A program made the position numbers and the translations under genes. From Quillaja saponaria (taxonomy: Eukaryota > Streptophyta > Magnoliopsida > Fabales > Quillajaceae): 64,000 nt of DNA. Every line of letters starts with the position of its first letter. Position 1 is the stretch's first letter. Shown piece by piece: positions 23,721 through 37,121 of the stretch. Below the pieces are notes generated by a model. The model worked only from the letters and a program-made list of their open reading frames with translations. It had not been told where the DNA came from and made no database searches. The DNA lies in the NCBI GenBank assembly GCA_029379385.1, contig CM055608.1, positions 31,293,048-31,357,047 of the forward strand. Reading direction: 5' to 3'.

Positions 23721-25183
23721 ATGAAAACAGCATCCAATACTCTCTCTGTAAACATATTGAAACGAGGCCTAGTTAGGCCATTTGATCAAACCCCCTCAAC
23801 CATACTTGACCTCTCATTCATTGATTGCTTACCTCTGTTTAGAATTAATGTTAAAACGTTGCATGTGTTTAAGCATGGCCCCCCTGAAGCAACAAAAGTT
23901 ATAAGACAAGCCTTGTCCAAGGCGCTGGTTCATTATTATCCTCTTGCCGGACGATTGAAAGAATCAAACCAAGGTTATCTCCAAGTTGAATGCTCCGGCG
24001 GCCGAGATGGTGTGTGGTTTGTTGAGGCATTTTCTGATTGTACACTTGATAGTGTCAATTACTTGGATGATATATCTAAAAGTTCATCCAATAATCTTCT
24101 TCCAGCTGAGACAGACATAGATTCTGTTGTGCAAATGCAGGTATGTATAATAAATTCTACTCCTTGGTTTGAATATAAGACATGTAACGCCAAGTGTTGT
24201 GTTGTGTTAGATAAATATTGGCGTGAGTTAAGTTTCACATCGAGTTATAGATGTAAGCAGCTTCATGAAACCAATTTGTGACTAATGTTTTGCTTGAATG
24301 TATTTCCAGGTAACACAATTTGCTTGCGGTGGTTTTGTAATTGGCTTCATATTCAGCCACATCATATTTGATGGCACTGGTGCTGCACAATTTTTAAGTA
24401 CAATTGGCGAGCTAGCTAGAAATGTTGAAAATCCCAGCATCATACCAGTGTGGCAAAGGGACTTCTTTCAAACTTCACTTCAAAAGTCAAATATTGCTGC
24501 TTCTTTGCCAAGCCCACCAATGCCAAGCAACAAAAGACTAGAGCAAGCCAATTTTGACATACCTCTTGGTAAAATCCAACAGCTCAAGCAAGAATTTCTT
24601 CGGGTATCCGGCGGCAACATTTGCTCTACCTTTGAGATTGTAGTTGCATTGTGTTGGAGGAGTCGAACAAGAGCAATAATAAATTACTTGAACAAGAGCA
24701 ATACTACTCTTGTCAAGCTTGGATTTGCTGTAAATTGTCGAAACCTCTTGAACCCTCCATTGCCAAAAGGTTTCTATGGAAATTGTGCTTTTCCAATGAC
24801 AATCACAGCACCATGGGAGTCATTAGTACAGGCATCTATTATTGATGTGGTGAAAATGATCCAAGAAGCTAAAGCAAAGCTACCACATGAAGCTGCTAAG
24901 TACTTTAAAGGTGATTATCTCAATGATAGTGAAAATGAACCATTCTCAAATCTTCATGACTATACTGCGTTGACCATAGCTGCCTGGGTTCGACTGGGAT
25001 TCAACCAAGTTGATTATGGGTGGGGCCCCGCCCATCCAAGTTGTCCCCATACAAGGTGCCACCATAATGCCATATGGCATTATGGTATTGCTTCCTTTGC
25101 CTAATGAGGGCATCCGTTTGAAGACATGGTGTGTGGAGGAGGTTCATCGCCAAATCTTCCTTGATCAGATGATGAAATTATAA
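23721..25183 (+). pseudogene. BAHD acyltransferase 3, frameshifted near the 3' end
   Basis: Third tandem BAHD copy. Exon 1 is 23721-24140 (an in-frame ATG at 23694 would add 9 residues) and exon 2 is 24310-25183, with GT-AG borders. HxxxD is HIIFD at 157-161 and the DYGWG motif is present at about 374-378. Directly after it, at 25026-25029, there are four Cs where the paralogues have three. This shifts the frame and ends translation at 25104 after about 26 altered residues. In the other frame the normal family C-terminus continues to TAA at 25183, so apart from this base the gene looks intact. It is either a very young pseudogene, a null allele or an assembly error. A shortened 404-residue protein would lose the last ~50 residues of the C-terminal domain. 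Confidence 0.85.
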
Positions 25184-25589
25184 TTACTGACCTCTTTAAA
25201 CTTTTATAAATAAATGAGTGAGTTTCACATAAAACTCATCCTCTGACTGTGAGAGAAATTTTGTAAACTTAATAATTCTCATATGTTATTATTTTTGTTG
25301 TGTATACTCTTACCTTCCAAAGTAATAAGCGAGTAACACATTGGCGCTGAAAGAATGTTGCAGTGTGCGTTGTTTTTCTTATATACCAATTACCAATCAA
25401 GCGTTTTAAAGAGAAAAACAAAATAACAATAAAATGAAACTATCATCTATTGGGTCATGCATTGCCATTACGAAATAAGGAGCCCACCATCTTCAATGCT
25501 TAGGACTTATTAACGATGACAAGGCAAGAACCATAGACCTAAAATTATGGTTGCCACCTTGTCGCCTTTTAAATGTGTTTAAATGGTTT

Positions 25590-27725
25590 AAAAATTATAA
25601 TTTATGATCATATTTAAAAATAATATTTGTATATAAATTATTAAAATGAAATTCATTTCTTATGTTATTAATTAATTTTTTTTATTCAGTTAAGAAATTT
25701 AATGAAAAATAGATTTTATTATTTTTTAGTTTTAATTTAAATTAAACTTCTTCTTTTTTCAATTTTGAAATTTAATTAAGTAAATTTTTAATTCAGTTTT
25801 AATTCTAATTAAGTTATTTTTTATTTATTTTAAATTTTAGTTAAAATTAAACTTTTTTTTTATTCATTTCTAATTCTAATTAAACTATTTTTTATTCTAA
25901 TAAATAATATACTAAAAAAAGTAGTTTGAAATTAATTAACAAAAAACAAACAAATTCAATTACAAAATGTTAAAGGGCCCAAAAGAAAAAAAAAATCAAT
26001 TAATGTTCACAGTCATATTTGTGACAGTTGGATGGACAAGGGTGGAATTGTTTAAAAGAGGTCAAGCACAAAAAATAAAAAATAAAAGAAAATAAAAAAC
26101 TGTTGAAATTTTGATTGTTGGGGGGACAAGGTAGGCATTGTACAAAAAGTTAAAGGGTAGAAATGGTAAAAGATTGAGGGATAAGGTGGGCATTTAACAA
26201 AAAGAAGACGAACAGAATTGAATTAAAAAAATTAGGGGCAAGGGGACCCAGTCTCGCGTCGGCCCCCCTCGAGCCGCTGGAGCGGCTTGTCAAACGGGTC
26301 GTGGCAAAGTTCCAGGTGGCCCGAGAAGCCAAGAACCCATTGCCCAAATGGGCTCAAAATGTATCAGCCCATAAAGTCAGGCCCAAATTTCAAAGGGTTG
26401 AGTCTTGAAGACAGCTTAATTCCAAGCTAGTATAGAACTATACCAAAAGATTTTACTACTTAAATCAATTAATATTTTTGTTTATGTAAATTTTATTATA
26501 GTATTAAAGAAAGAAAATTTAATAACTTGATATATTTTTTTTGGCTTAAAATATGACTATAAAATTTATAATTGATGAAGGTGGAGACAAATGACCTTTC
26601 TCTAACTTCAAGTTATGGGTAGCAATCACTACCAAATATCTTAATATTTTCAGATTAGTTGGCCCGCAGCAACATTTGTGCCTCATTGTCTATCGTAAGC
26701 AAAGAAAAATCTAGTGCTAAATGTTGACTTTATTGTTTTAATATTGCAGCCTCTTCATTTTTATAACCTCTTGACTGGTATGCTTTTCATATACTTAGAT
26801 GAATTCATTTTTCTTTTCTTTTCTTTTCTTGGGTAACAAGGACATAAAAAGAATAATCAACCAAAAAAAGTAAAAGAAAAGTTGAGTGGGAGGTGTGTCT
26901 GCCGAAAAAGACCCTTTCATTTTCTTGGAAAAAAAATAATAATAAGATGATCCAAAATTTAAAATTATTAAGTGTGAAAACATTCAATAATTATTATTAA
27001 AAAATTTGTAGTGGGATTGAGCACTACGACTCTTCTCATCATTGCCGTGTTGGATTTTGAGAGTACCAAAAGCACCCAAAACCTATTGTCGTTTGAAATC
27101 ACAGACATTAGTGACATTACACCAAAATCCACAACCCAGTCAAATATTTTTCACATATTTTATTTTTTACAAAATGACATTCATCGATTTTAACAAATCA
27201 TATTTTTTCAATTACATCTTAACAATATTTTTTTCATTAATTTTATTCTAAAACTTTCAAAACGATTATAATATTTCTTCTTATCTAGCTAACACTATAG
27301 AAAATATTAATGTATATTAACATATTATTTATTGCCGATGAGTTGGAAAATTTATTATAAATACTTAACTTAAATTTTATCCTCAATGTATTTTTATTTT
27401 TTTTTATCAATTTTATTCTAAAAATAGTATTTCTTTTTCAAACTACAAAAAGTTAAGCAGATGTGTTGTCATAATGGACAACACATTGTTTTATTTTATA
27501 TTTTCTTGGGCGACAAGCATACGATAAAACTCTTCGGCTTTGCGATATTCAATGCATCAAAGAAAGTTCAAGACTAGTCGTTGCGTAGGGCATAATAAAC
27601 TAATCAACCCAATTCTTTATTTTTATTTTTTGGAATGTGATGGTCATATAAAAGTAATTTATGAACTTTATGGCTTTAAAAATAAAAGTTTCAATGACGA
27701 AGTATACTATGTAGATGGGTATTAT
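25590..27725 (+). repeat. BAHD spacer repeat, copy 2
   Basis: Partner of the spacer at 21545-23520. The best-conserved end is 27511-27720 against 23301-23518, which are nearly the same over about 200 bp. The GC-rich island appears here at about 26240-26400 with a changed sequence. No gene is recognised. Confidence 0.8.
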
Positions 27726-28079
27726 ATAATTATATGTAAATTATTACTTCACTAGTTTTAAACTAATCCAAGTTTCAACCCAACAGTTATTAAATCTCGA
27801 TAATCTTATTTTATTCTTTAACATCTCTTTTATAATCTGATCAGAAGCTGATCCAAATACAGTAAAAAAAATAATATATAATTCTAAAAATGAACTCTTA
27901 CTGTGATTTAATTACTAATTTGTAGGTAATTGCTTATACCAAGAAGATATGTCGGACATTAAGCGAAGGAAGATGCAGAAATAAAAAAAAGGAAAAACAT
28001 TGATTGACCATAAGTGTAAATCGGCGCTTTGACCAAGTCGACAAAATCTAGCAAAATATGATTTTTCATTTGAAAATAA
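27726..28079. other. Probable promoter region of ABCB copy 1
   Basis: Unique AT-rich sequence between the end of the BAHD spacer repeat and the presumed ABCB leader exon. No clear TATA box was picked out. Its function is inferred from position. Confidence 0.35.
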
Positions 28080-28250
28080 TTGTTATAGCAGTCAACTATC
28101 AAGGAAGAAGATGCTTGCACTTTAAGCAAAGACAAGCGCATATAATGTGTGCAAACAGCTCAACTGAAAATAGTATCGCAGCGAACATAATAGTGGGATA
28201 AGTTCAGCAACCGGGATATCCCAGGAAGGTGGTAACTTTCATATTTTCAG
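28080..28250 (+). other. Presumed non-coding first exon of ABCB copy 1
   Basis: The stretch ends in ttttcag/gtaacc, a good splice donor, and a matching acceptor gttctgtag lies at 29209, 74 bp before the ABCB start codon. The ~960-bp interval between them is T-rich like a plant leader intron. The 5' end is not defined. The same leader sequence survives as a relic at 19668-19790, while ABCB copy 2 lacks it altogether. Transcript data are not available here. Confidence 0.5.
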
Positions 28251-29283
28251 GTAACCTTTTTTGCTTTTATTTCCTTATGATCAATAAATCTTCAATACCA
28301 GTCACCATCTCTCTCTCTCTTTCACTTATTTGTTTCTTTCTGGGTTTTAGCTCCTGGGTTTATTCATCTTGTTGAAAATTGTAATATTGAAATTTTATTG
28401 GATGACATCATAAGGTTGTTAATTTGGAATAGCAGATTTAGTTTTACATACATCAGATTTCTAATTTTTGATGGGTTCCATTGGATTGCTGGATTTGATT
28501 GTGTCAAAAACGGGAAAGAAAAGTTCAATCCTTTTCCCTGTTTTGACCCATCAGGCTTGATGGGTACCTTTTATTAGTACCTTCTTTTACTTACATTAAT
28601 AAAGAAAGTGCGATCTTTCTGTGTCAGGGAAAGAAAATTACCTGTCAAATTGTTTTCTGGCGGCTAATCGACCTACTGAGAGCGTTTCTTTTTTTTGTTT
28701 TTTTTTGTTTTTTGTTTTTTTTTTTCCTCTGTTTATTTGATCAATTTGGATCTTAGGAAATGAAATTGGCTTGATCTTTAAATCTTGAATTCGTTTTATC
28801 TGGTTTATGATTTCTCAACTCTGTAAGATTATCTGGAAAATTTAGCCTTCATTTCCTGGAAAAGTTATGTTGCATCTCTTCGGTTTGCTTTTTCTGGTTG
28901 TTTCACGTTTTTGAATGTTAGATTTGATTACTACGGTAGTTATAAAACCTACATAATGTAAACAGTGGACTGGGACTTGATTAGCTCTAAAACAACATTT
29001 AACTCGGGTTTCTTTCCTTGTTTAACTGTGTATTCCGTTGTTTGGGAGAGCTACAACCAAGTTATGGTTCAGCATCCCTAGTTTAAATGTGAACTCGGTT
29101 GTATAATTTGTGATTCCTGGATGGTTTTAAAGTGTGGTGGGGCTTCCCACTGATTCAGGTATCTGGGCTTGGCTTATAAGTTGCTGATTTCAGCCATTGT
29201 GTTCTGTAGGTACAAATCAATTGAAGTTCCATATTTATTAGTCTGATAAACATATCTGAGTATTTGGATTTGGAGTCACTGAT

Positions 29284-32200
29284 ATGGGGGTGGAGAATGG
29301 TGTTGATGGTGAAACAAATACAAAAAAGGCTACCATGTCAGAGAATCACGTGGAAACCAGCACAAATGGGGTTAATGGTGAAGCAGAAAAGAGCAAAGGA
29401 AATGAAGCAGTTAATACAGTTCCATTTCATAAGCTGTTCTCATTTGCTGATTCAAGTGATGTTATGCTGATGATATTTGGCACAATTGGAGCCATTGGAA
29501 ATGGTGTGGGTCTACCCCTTATGACATTGTTGTTTGGGGAATTGATCAATTCCTTTGGGGATAACCAGAATAACAATGGCGTTGTTGACGCAGTTTCCAA
29601 GGTAAGACAAAGAAAACATGATCATGTGGAGTAGTAGAATTTTTTTTTTGCTACATTTCTGTAGTACAAGGTTGACATGTCTGTTGAAAGTTTTTTTAAC
29701 CCCATTATTTCTCTTAATATTTTTTGGATTTTAGAATGTAATAATTAATTACACGTCAAATTGTAGGTTTCTCTGAAGTTTGTTTACTTGGCTGTGGGGA
29801 CTGGTGTAGCAGCATTCCTTCGTAAGTGCATTTCATACTCAATACTGTTCAGACATGGAGAAGATTTATTATCTACCAGGCATTAAAATTGAGGGGCTCT
29901 TTCTTTTCTTTTTTTCTTTCCAGAGGTGGCTTGCTGGATGGTCACAGGGGAGAGACAGGCTGCACGAATAAGGGGATTATATCTGAAAACTATATTAAGA
30001 CAAGATGTTGCTTTCTTTGATAAGGAAACAAACACTGGAGAGGTGATTGGGAGAATGTCAGGCGACACTGTTCGCATACAAGAGGCCATGGGTGAGAAGG
30101 TATTATATGCAGCAACCCTTCCATGGATCTCAAATTGGGAACAAAAAGCCTTTTGATTTTCTTTTTCTTTTTTCAAAGAAAAGAAGTTTTAACAATGTGT
30201 ATAAATGGTACTAGAGAGTTAAAAATTTCTTCTTTTTGTAACAGGTTGGGAAATTTCTGCAGCTAATATCAACATGCCTTGGGGGCTTTGTGATAGCATT
30301 TGTTAAAGGATGGCTGTTAACCCTTGTCATGATGTCTTGTATTCCTCTTCTTGTGATATCTGGTGCAGCTATGGCATTCATCATATCCAAGATGGCATCC
30401 CGTGGTCAAAGTGCTTATGGAAAAGCTGCTAATATAGTTGAACAGACAATTGGCTCAATCAGAACAGTATGTATCAGTAGAAACTGATAGAAAATTGTGT
30501 TTACCTTCTTTTTTTCAGTGACATGACATTGTGGCCGTTTTCTGTACTATACAGGTTGCCTCATTTACTGGGGAGAAGCAAGCTATAACTAGCTATAGCA
30601 AATATCTTGTAGATGCTTACAAATCAGGAGTTTTTGAAGGGTTTGCTGCTGGATTAGGTCTTGGTGTGGTTATGCTTGTTATTTTCTGTTCCTATGCTTT
30701 GGCTGTATGGTTTGGTGCAAAGCTGATACGAGAAAAGGGATATAATGGGGGCACAGTGATTAATGTGATTATTGCTGTATTAACTGCTTCCATGTGAGCT
30801 TCGTTTTTGGAGTTTTTCATGTCTTATCATTTTGCTACTAAGCTCTAATTCTCATTTCTCCCATATGGGAAGTTCATTCTACTTCTAATAATTCATTTTT
30901 TTGGGGCTTATTTCTTATTGACTTATATATTTATTGCTTTCTAAAATCATGTGGATACCTTAGGTCTCTTGGTCAGGCCTCTCCTTGCATGAGTGCATTT
31001 GCTGCTGGTCAAGCTGCAGCATATAAGATGTTTGAGACTATTGAGAGGAAGCCAGAGATAGATGCTTATGACACGAGAGGAAAAATAGTAGATGATATTC
31101 GTGGTGAGATAGAGTTGAAGGATGTTTATTTCAGTTATCCGGCCAGACCAGAGGAGCAGATATTCAATGGATTCTCTCTTCATATACCTGGTGGCACAAC
31201 TGCAGCTTTAGTTGGACAAAGTGGAAGTGGAAAGTCAACAGTGATCAGTCTGATAGAAAGATTCTATGATCCACAGGCAGGTGAAGTTCTTATAGATGGC
31301 ATTAACCTCAAAGAGCTTCAGCTTAAATGGATTAGAGGGAAAATTGGCCTTGTCAGCCAGGAGCCAGTATTGTTTGCTTCTAGCATTAAGGATAACATTG
31401 CATATGGAAAGGATGGAGCAACCATTGAAGAGATTAGAGCTGCAGCTGAACTTGCAAATGCAGCTAAGTTCATTGATAAACTTCCACAGGTTCTAACTTC
31501 TAGTGCCTTTAATAGTTATACAATGTTCACATTCATGATCTTAAAAATACAAAAAGATATTTTTTAAATTTGAATTTTGCATCCAGGGACTTGACACAAT
31601 GGTTGGTGAGCATGGAACTCAGCTCTCTGGTGGTCAGAAGCAGCGAATTGCCATTGCAAGAGCAATTCTGAAAGACCCACGGATTTTACTTCTAGATGAA
31701 GCGACAAGCGCACTAGATGCCGAATCCGAAAGGATAGTGCAAGAAGCACTGGACAGGATTATGATCAACCGAACCACTGTGGTCGTAGCCCATCGCTTAA
31801 GCACAGTGAGGAATGCAGATATGATTGCCGTCATTCATAGAGGGAAGATGGTTGAGAGAGGTATTTAACAATTATAGACATAGAATACGTCTTCCTTCTT
31901 TAAACATGTACATAATTTAAGTCTTGCATGGTGGTTTGATTTTTCACATCCTGAGTTGACAGACAGATTATCACTTTAGTTAACTCTCTTTTGCAAATTG
32001 ATCAGGTTCACACTCGGAATTAATCAAGGATCCTAATGGAGCTTATTCTCAACTTATACGTTTACAAGAAGTGAAGAAGGAGTCAGAACAAGCAGCAGAT
32101 GATCAAGACAAAACTGAAATTTCCATGGAATCATTTAGAAAGTCAAGTCAAAGAATTTCACTACAAAGATCCATTAGTCGGGGATCATCTGGAGCCGGAA

Positions 32201-34748
32201 ATAGTAGCCGCCACTCATTTTCAGTTGCATTTGGTTTACCAACAGGAGTTAATGTCCCTGATCGTGAACTTGAAGAAGCAGAAGCAAAAGAGCAACGTCC
32301 ACAGGTCCCACTTCGTCGTCTTGCCTACCTAAACAAGCCAGAGATACCAGCCCTTCTAATTGGAGCTGTTGCTGCTACCATAAATGGTGTAATATTTCCA
32401 ATTTTTGGGATAGTGATCTCCAGTGTAATCAAAACATTTTTTGAGCCACCTCATGAGATGAAAAAGGATACTAACTTTTGGGCACTTATGTTTGTGACCC
32501 TTGGTATCGTATCATTTCTGGTGATTCCAACACAAGGATACTTCTTTGCAGTGGCTGGGTGTAAGTTAATCGAACGTATCAGACGATTGTGTTTTGAGAA
32601 GGTGGTTCACATGGAGGTTGGTTGGTTTGATGAGCCTGAGCACTCAAGTGGCATCGTTGGTGCAAGACTCTCCGCAGATGCTGCAACTGTACGTGCCCTG
32701 GTTGGTGATGCACTTGGACAGCTGGTTCAAAATATAGCATCAGCAATTGCAGGTCTAGTAATTGCTTTTGTGGCAAGTTGGCAGTTGGCATTCATTATTC
32801 TTGTCTTGCTTCCCCTGATTGGACTAAATGGATATGTTCAAATAAAATTCATGAAAGGATTCAGTGCAGATGCAAAGGTGAGCGCAATTTATATGAATAT
32901 ACTGAACATTTGGTTAAAATAAAGCAAGAGAAAAAAGTACATGCTTAAACCAAATAGATGACCATATCATTTGAAAGAGTTGTTTGGGATTTAAGGCTTA
33001 GTTGAGTTGAGTTGAGTTGAGTATCGTTTGAAAGAGTTGGAATTGTTCTTTTACATAATTAAAATGTGTTAATTGAGTAGTTGAGTTCTATGAATTTTTA
33101 AGTTGTTTTCTAAAGCTTAGTCATTTCCTGATGTTGTGCATCAATATGGTAAATGCAAATTGCCGCGCAGATGATGTACGAGGAAGCAAGCCAAGTTGCA
33201 AATGATGCAGTTGGAAGTATAAGAACTGTTTCTTCTTTCTGTGCTGAAGAGAAGGTAATGGAACTATACAAGAAGAAATGTGAAGGCCCTATGAGGACAG
33301 GGATACGGCAAGGCTTGATCAGTGGAGCAGGGTTTGGAGTCTCATTTTTCTTGCTGTATTCAGTCTATGCAACTAGTTTCTATGCAGGAGCTAAGCTTGT
33401 GGAGGACGGCAAAACAACATTCTCAGATGTTTTCCGAGTAAATATTCTTTCCATATAGTTCAATGTTTCACATTGTACGCTCTGTACTTCCAGGATAAGT
33501 GTAAGCATCATCTATTCTCTTTTCAATTGAATTGAAGATTTATGTTTTTCTTGCAGGTTTTCTTTGCTTTGACCTTAGCAGCTGTGGGAATTTCCCAATC
33601 AAGCTCCTTAGCTCCTGATTCTACCAAAGCCAAGTCAGCAACTGCTTCTATATTTGAAATAATAGACAGGGAAACAAAGATTGATCCAAGTGATGAATCT
33701 GGGACAATACTGGATAATGTTAAGGGAGAGATCGAGCTTCGTCATGTAAGCTTTAAGTATCCATTAAGGCCAGATATCCAAATTTTCCGGGATCTCAGTT
33801 TGGTTATTCATTCTGGCAAGGTAAAGTTCTACCACTATACGTTATCTATTTTCCATTTCCTTTCAGGAGTCCGCACAAGATTATATTGCAACCAATTGTT
33901 AAAATTATACTGCTTTGAGCTCTTGCAGACATTAGCTCTGGTTGGAGAAAGTGGAAGTGGCAAATCCACAGTGATAGCATTGTTGCAGAGATTTTATGAT
34001 CCTGATTCAGGTCATATTACACTTGATGGAGTAGAAATTCAGAAGTTACAACTGAAATGGTTGAGGCAGCAGATGGGTCTTGTAAGCCAGGAACCAATCT
34101 TGTTCAATGACACTATCCGCGCCAATATTGCATATGGGAAGGGAGGAAATGCAACCGAGGCAGAAATTATAGCTGCAGCAGAAATGGCTAATGCTCACAG
34201 GTTTATTAGTGGCTTACAACAGGTAGGAGCAGAATGAAACATCATTCCCACTTTGCTTATGATCTCTTTCCAATTGGCGAATTCAATATCTCACCTAATT
34301 AAGCAAACTACTAACAGAAATGCATTGCTCAAGTTGGTATATAGACTAATTTGCAAATATGCTTGCTTACAATTTTTAATGCAAACCACAGGGTTATGAC
34401 ACAATGGTAGGAGAACGTGGAGTCCAATTGTCAGGTGGCCAGAAACAACGAGTGGCCATTGCACGCGCCATAGTTAAAAGTCCAAAAATATTACTACTAG
34501 ACGAGGCTACCAGTGCATTGGATGCTGAATCAGAGAGAGTAGTTCAAGATGCATTAGATAAGGTGATGGTGAACCGGACTACTGTGGTTGTAGCTCATCG
34601 TCTTTCCACTATCAAGAATGCAGATATAATTGCAGTGGTTAAAAATGGAGTTGTAGTAGAGAAAGGAAAGCATGACACTTTGATTAATATCAAGGGCGGG
34701 TTTTATGCCTCCTTGATCTCACTTCACACTAGTGCATCAACTGTATGA
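29284..34748 (+). CDS. ABCB4: ABC transporter B family, copy 1 (ABCB4/11/21 group)
   Basis: A full-size P-glycoprotein-type exporter of the plasma membrane; members of this plant group transport auxin, others carry lipophilic metabolites. Twelve coding exons join in frame to 1287 residues: 29284-29601, 29767-29821, 29924-30099, 30245-30466, 30555-30793, 30964-31489, 31587-31860, 32006-32877, 33171-33437, 33557-33820, 33929-34222 and 34392-34748. The order is TMD1, NBD1, a Ser-rich linker (about 620-665), TMD2, NBD2. Walker A is GQSGSGKS at about 421-428 and GESGSGKS near 1077; the LSGGQ signatures are near 525 and 1182; each is followed by [12 protein letters not shown]. No stop or frameshift is seen. 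Assignment to ABCB4/11/21 is from remembered relatives, and the substrate is not known. Confidence 0.93.
32983..33022 (+). mobile_element. 40-bp RTE LINE 3'-end insertion in an ABCB intron
   Basis: The insert tttgggatttaaggctta followed by four GTTGA repeats is the extreme 3' end of the RTE elements elsewhere in the window. It is flanked by a 17-bp target-site duplication, atcatttgaaagagttg at 32966-32982 and atcgtttgaaagagttg at 33023-33039 (one mismatch). ABCB copy 2 has the empty site at about 47396-47413. It lies in intron 8 and leaves splicing signals untouched. Confidence 0.88.
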
Positions 34749-37121
34749 GTTTTTTCTTGTTGATTCTTTTTTCTGTTTTCACTTTTGTAGGGAGAGTAAT
34801 ACCAAAGGAAATACTTAAACGTCTGTATCCATTTTTATTGATGAAAGAAAGAATTAGTTTATGTTCTTGGCAAGAGTTTTTGAAGTAGATAAATAACAAA
34901 CATAAATGAAATGAAAAGGTACAAACTGTAGTCAACTTCAGTCCTTTCAAGAATGATAATGATGGGCAAACATTGAAAATAAGAAATGTCAAAGTGTGCA
35001 TAATGATATTATAATAAATAATAATAATAATAATAATAAATCCCTTGTTGTAGGGTTCAATCTTATTGGAAAAGTCTCAATTTTTTTGCTTACTTGGATT
35101 CTTCTTATAAACGTCATGCATGACATGATCAAGCCTGTATTTAAAAAGACGATTAAGAAGTAATAGTGTCAGGTTAATAAATGTTGTTTCTGACAGTATA
35201 TCTTTGATTTTCTGATCCTCTGCTTGAAAAGGATGTGATTAGAATAAAAATAAATAATTTGGTGGCTCAACCCTCAATTATAAAACTAATCAAGATCAAG
35301 CAGGTACACGATAATATGCTAATTTCCAAAGCAAAAACCGCTGGCCGTGCAACTAATAAATAGTTAAGTGTAGATGTGGATCCTCTAGTTGACATTCATA
35401 AACGACAACAAGAAACATGGTTAGACAGTATGGAATCTATTATTTTATACAACAAAGACATATTTTTAAAATTTGACTAATTTTTCATTTTTATAAATTA
35501 GTTAGATCAAACTTACGAATTCTATTTTTATTAAAATACCACTTGAGATTGTTCAATTTTCTCTCTTTATATTTTACAAAACACATATGAATACTAGACC
35601 CTTCCCCTGTTTAGGCAACAAGATTACTTGTTTCTTTTTCTCTTACTTCCTAGGTTTGTGTTAGTCAATACTCACCTACTATCAACTTTCTAGGGGTCTC
35701 AAATATCTTTTCTTCCACATTATACTTGGACTTAGTTTGATAATATTGTATTCTCATGACTTTCTTAAAATTACTTTTAAACAGTTAAAGCAGTACTGTT
35801 TGGTAAAATAATGCAAAAATTGATATCAATAAAAAAAAAATCACAAATTAGTGTTTGATAAATTTATTATAAAGTTGTTCCAAGATTTAAATTAACTATA
35901 ATAGGTATTGATAATAAAAAGAGATATAATTAACTTATTGCATTAATTAATAAAATGATAAATAAAAATATTCATTAAAAGTTGAGGTTATAGTAATTTT
36001 AAAATTTTTTGAGAATAGAAACCAGCTTTTAAAATAATCCCACCCCTAACTTTCAGAGCAAAAGCACCCCAGTTTTTTCTTTTTACCAAACATAAAAAAT
36101 TAACTTATGCTCTTCACAAGTATAAGTACCATCTAAAATAGCGTTACGAAACCAAGCTTTAATCATAATTGATCACCCTTCCTTTTATCCTTACAAGCAT
36201 GAATAACAAGAAATCTTTGACTTATGAATGGTCCAAACTCCAACTTCAAAATGGACTCGTCACCAATATAAGATATCTAAAATTTAGATGCTTTGATACA
36301 TGTATCGATATCACTAAATTAAATTAGATCTTAAATTACTCATTAAAAATTATTTTCTAAATGAGACATTATTAGATTTTATTTTGAAACTCGTTTAGCA
36401 AAATAAACTGAGTTTAATCTTTATAAAATTTAACTTATAAACTCGAGTTAATTCATTTACTATAATTTAATATAAATAAAATAATTTATTCAAATATGTA
36501 ACAAGTTGAGTTCAACTCCCCTTGACTTTCTAGCATTCCCAAAACTTGCATTCAAAGATCGGCTGGTCTAAAACTTGCCGACAAAGCTCTTGGCAACGGT
36601 CAAAGTTTACCACCCTAGATGCACACATCATGCCCTTTATTTGCTCACCAGCTGCCTATGACCCATTTAACTTGATCTTCTATCTTCAAAATTAATGTGA
36701 TTCTTAAGTACCAACAAAAGTTAAATGTGACAATGACTCTAAAGTAACCGCCATAATCATTTAACCATATTTTGAGATAACAAGGAACAGAAAACAGTGT
36801 CAGCAAAACAAGGCTGGTGTATTGTTTTCCATTGGAACAGGTCCATCCTTCTTTCATAGTACAAGCCCCAATTCAGAACATGATCCGTTGGATTACAATG
36901 CTCAGTTCGATTACAATCCCTAGTATAGTTTAGTGCATCTACTACAACTTTGAATGGCCAATATTGGGTTATCAGAACCAAGTTTCTAAGCTTACATAAG
37001 TATGAAAAGGATTTACACAAGGAAATGAAGGAGAATGACTATGAGAAGGTATTAGAAATATGTAAACTTTCCCTTGACCATGGGTTCCAAAAGAAAAAAG
37101 AAAAACGCTACCACAATGAAA
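34749..37121. other. Spacer between ABCB copy 1 and the NIP30-like fragment
   Basis: No gene is seen. It starts with the ABCB 3' UTR. An ATA microsatellite lies near 35015-35040. A stretch of about 1 kb (roughly 35395-36410) is missing from the equivalent place in unit 2, where gatcctttagtt runs directly into aaaatttaac near 49350. After 36540 the two units align again. Confidence 0.6.

Noticed and set aside
29883..30176. 97-codon minus-strand frame conserved in both ABCB copies (also 44309-44602)
   Set aside because: It is the antisense shadow of ABCB exon 3 and is conserved only because the exon is.
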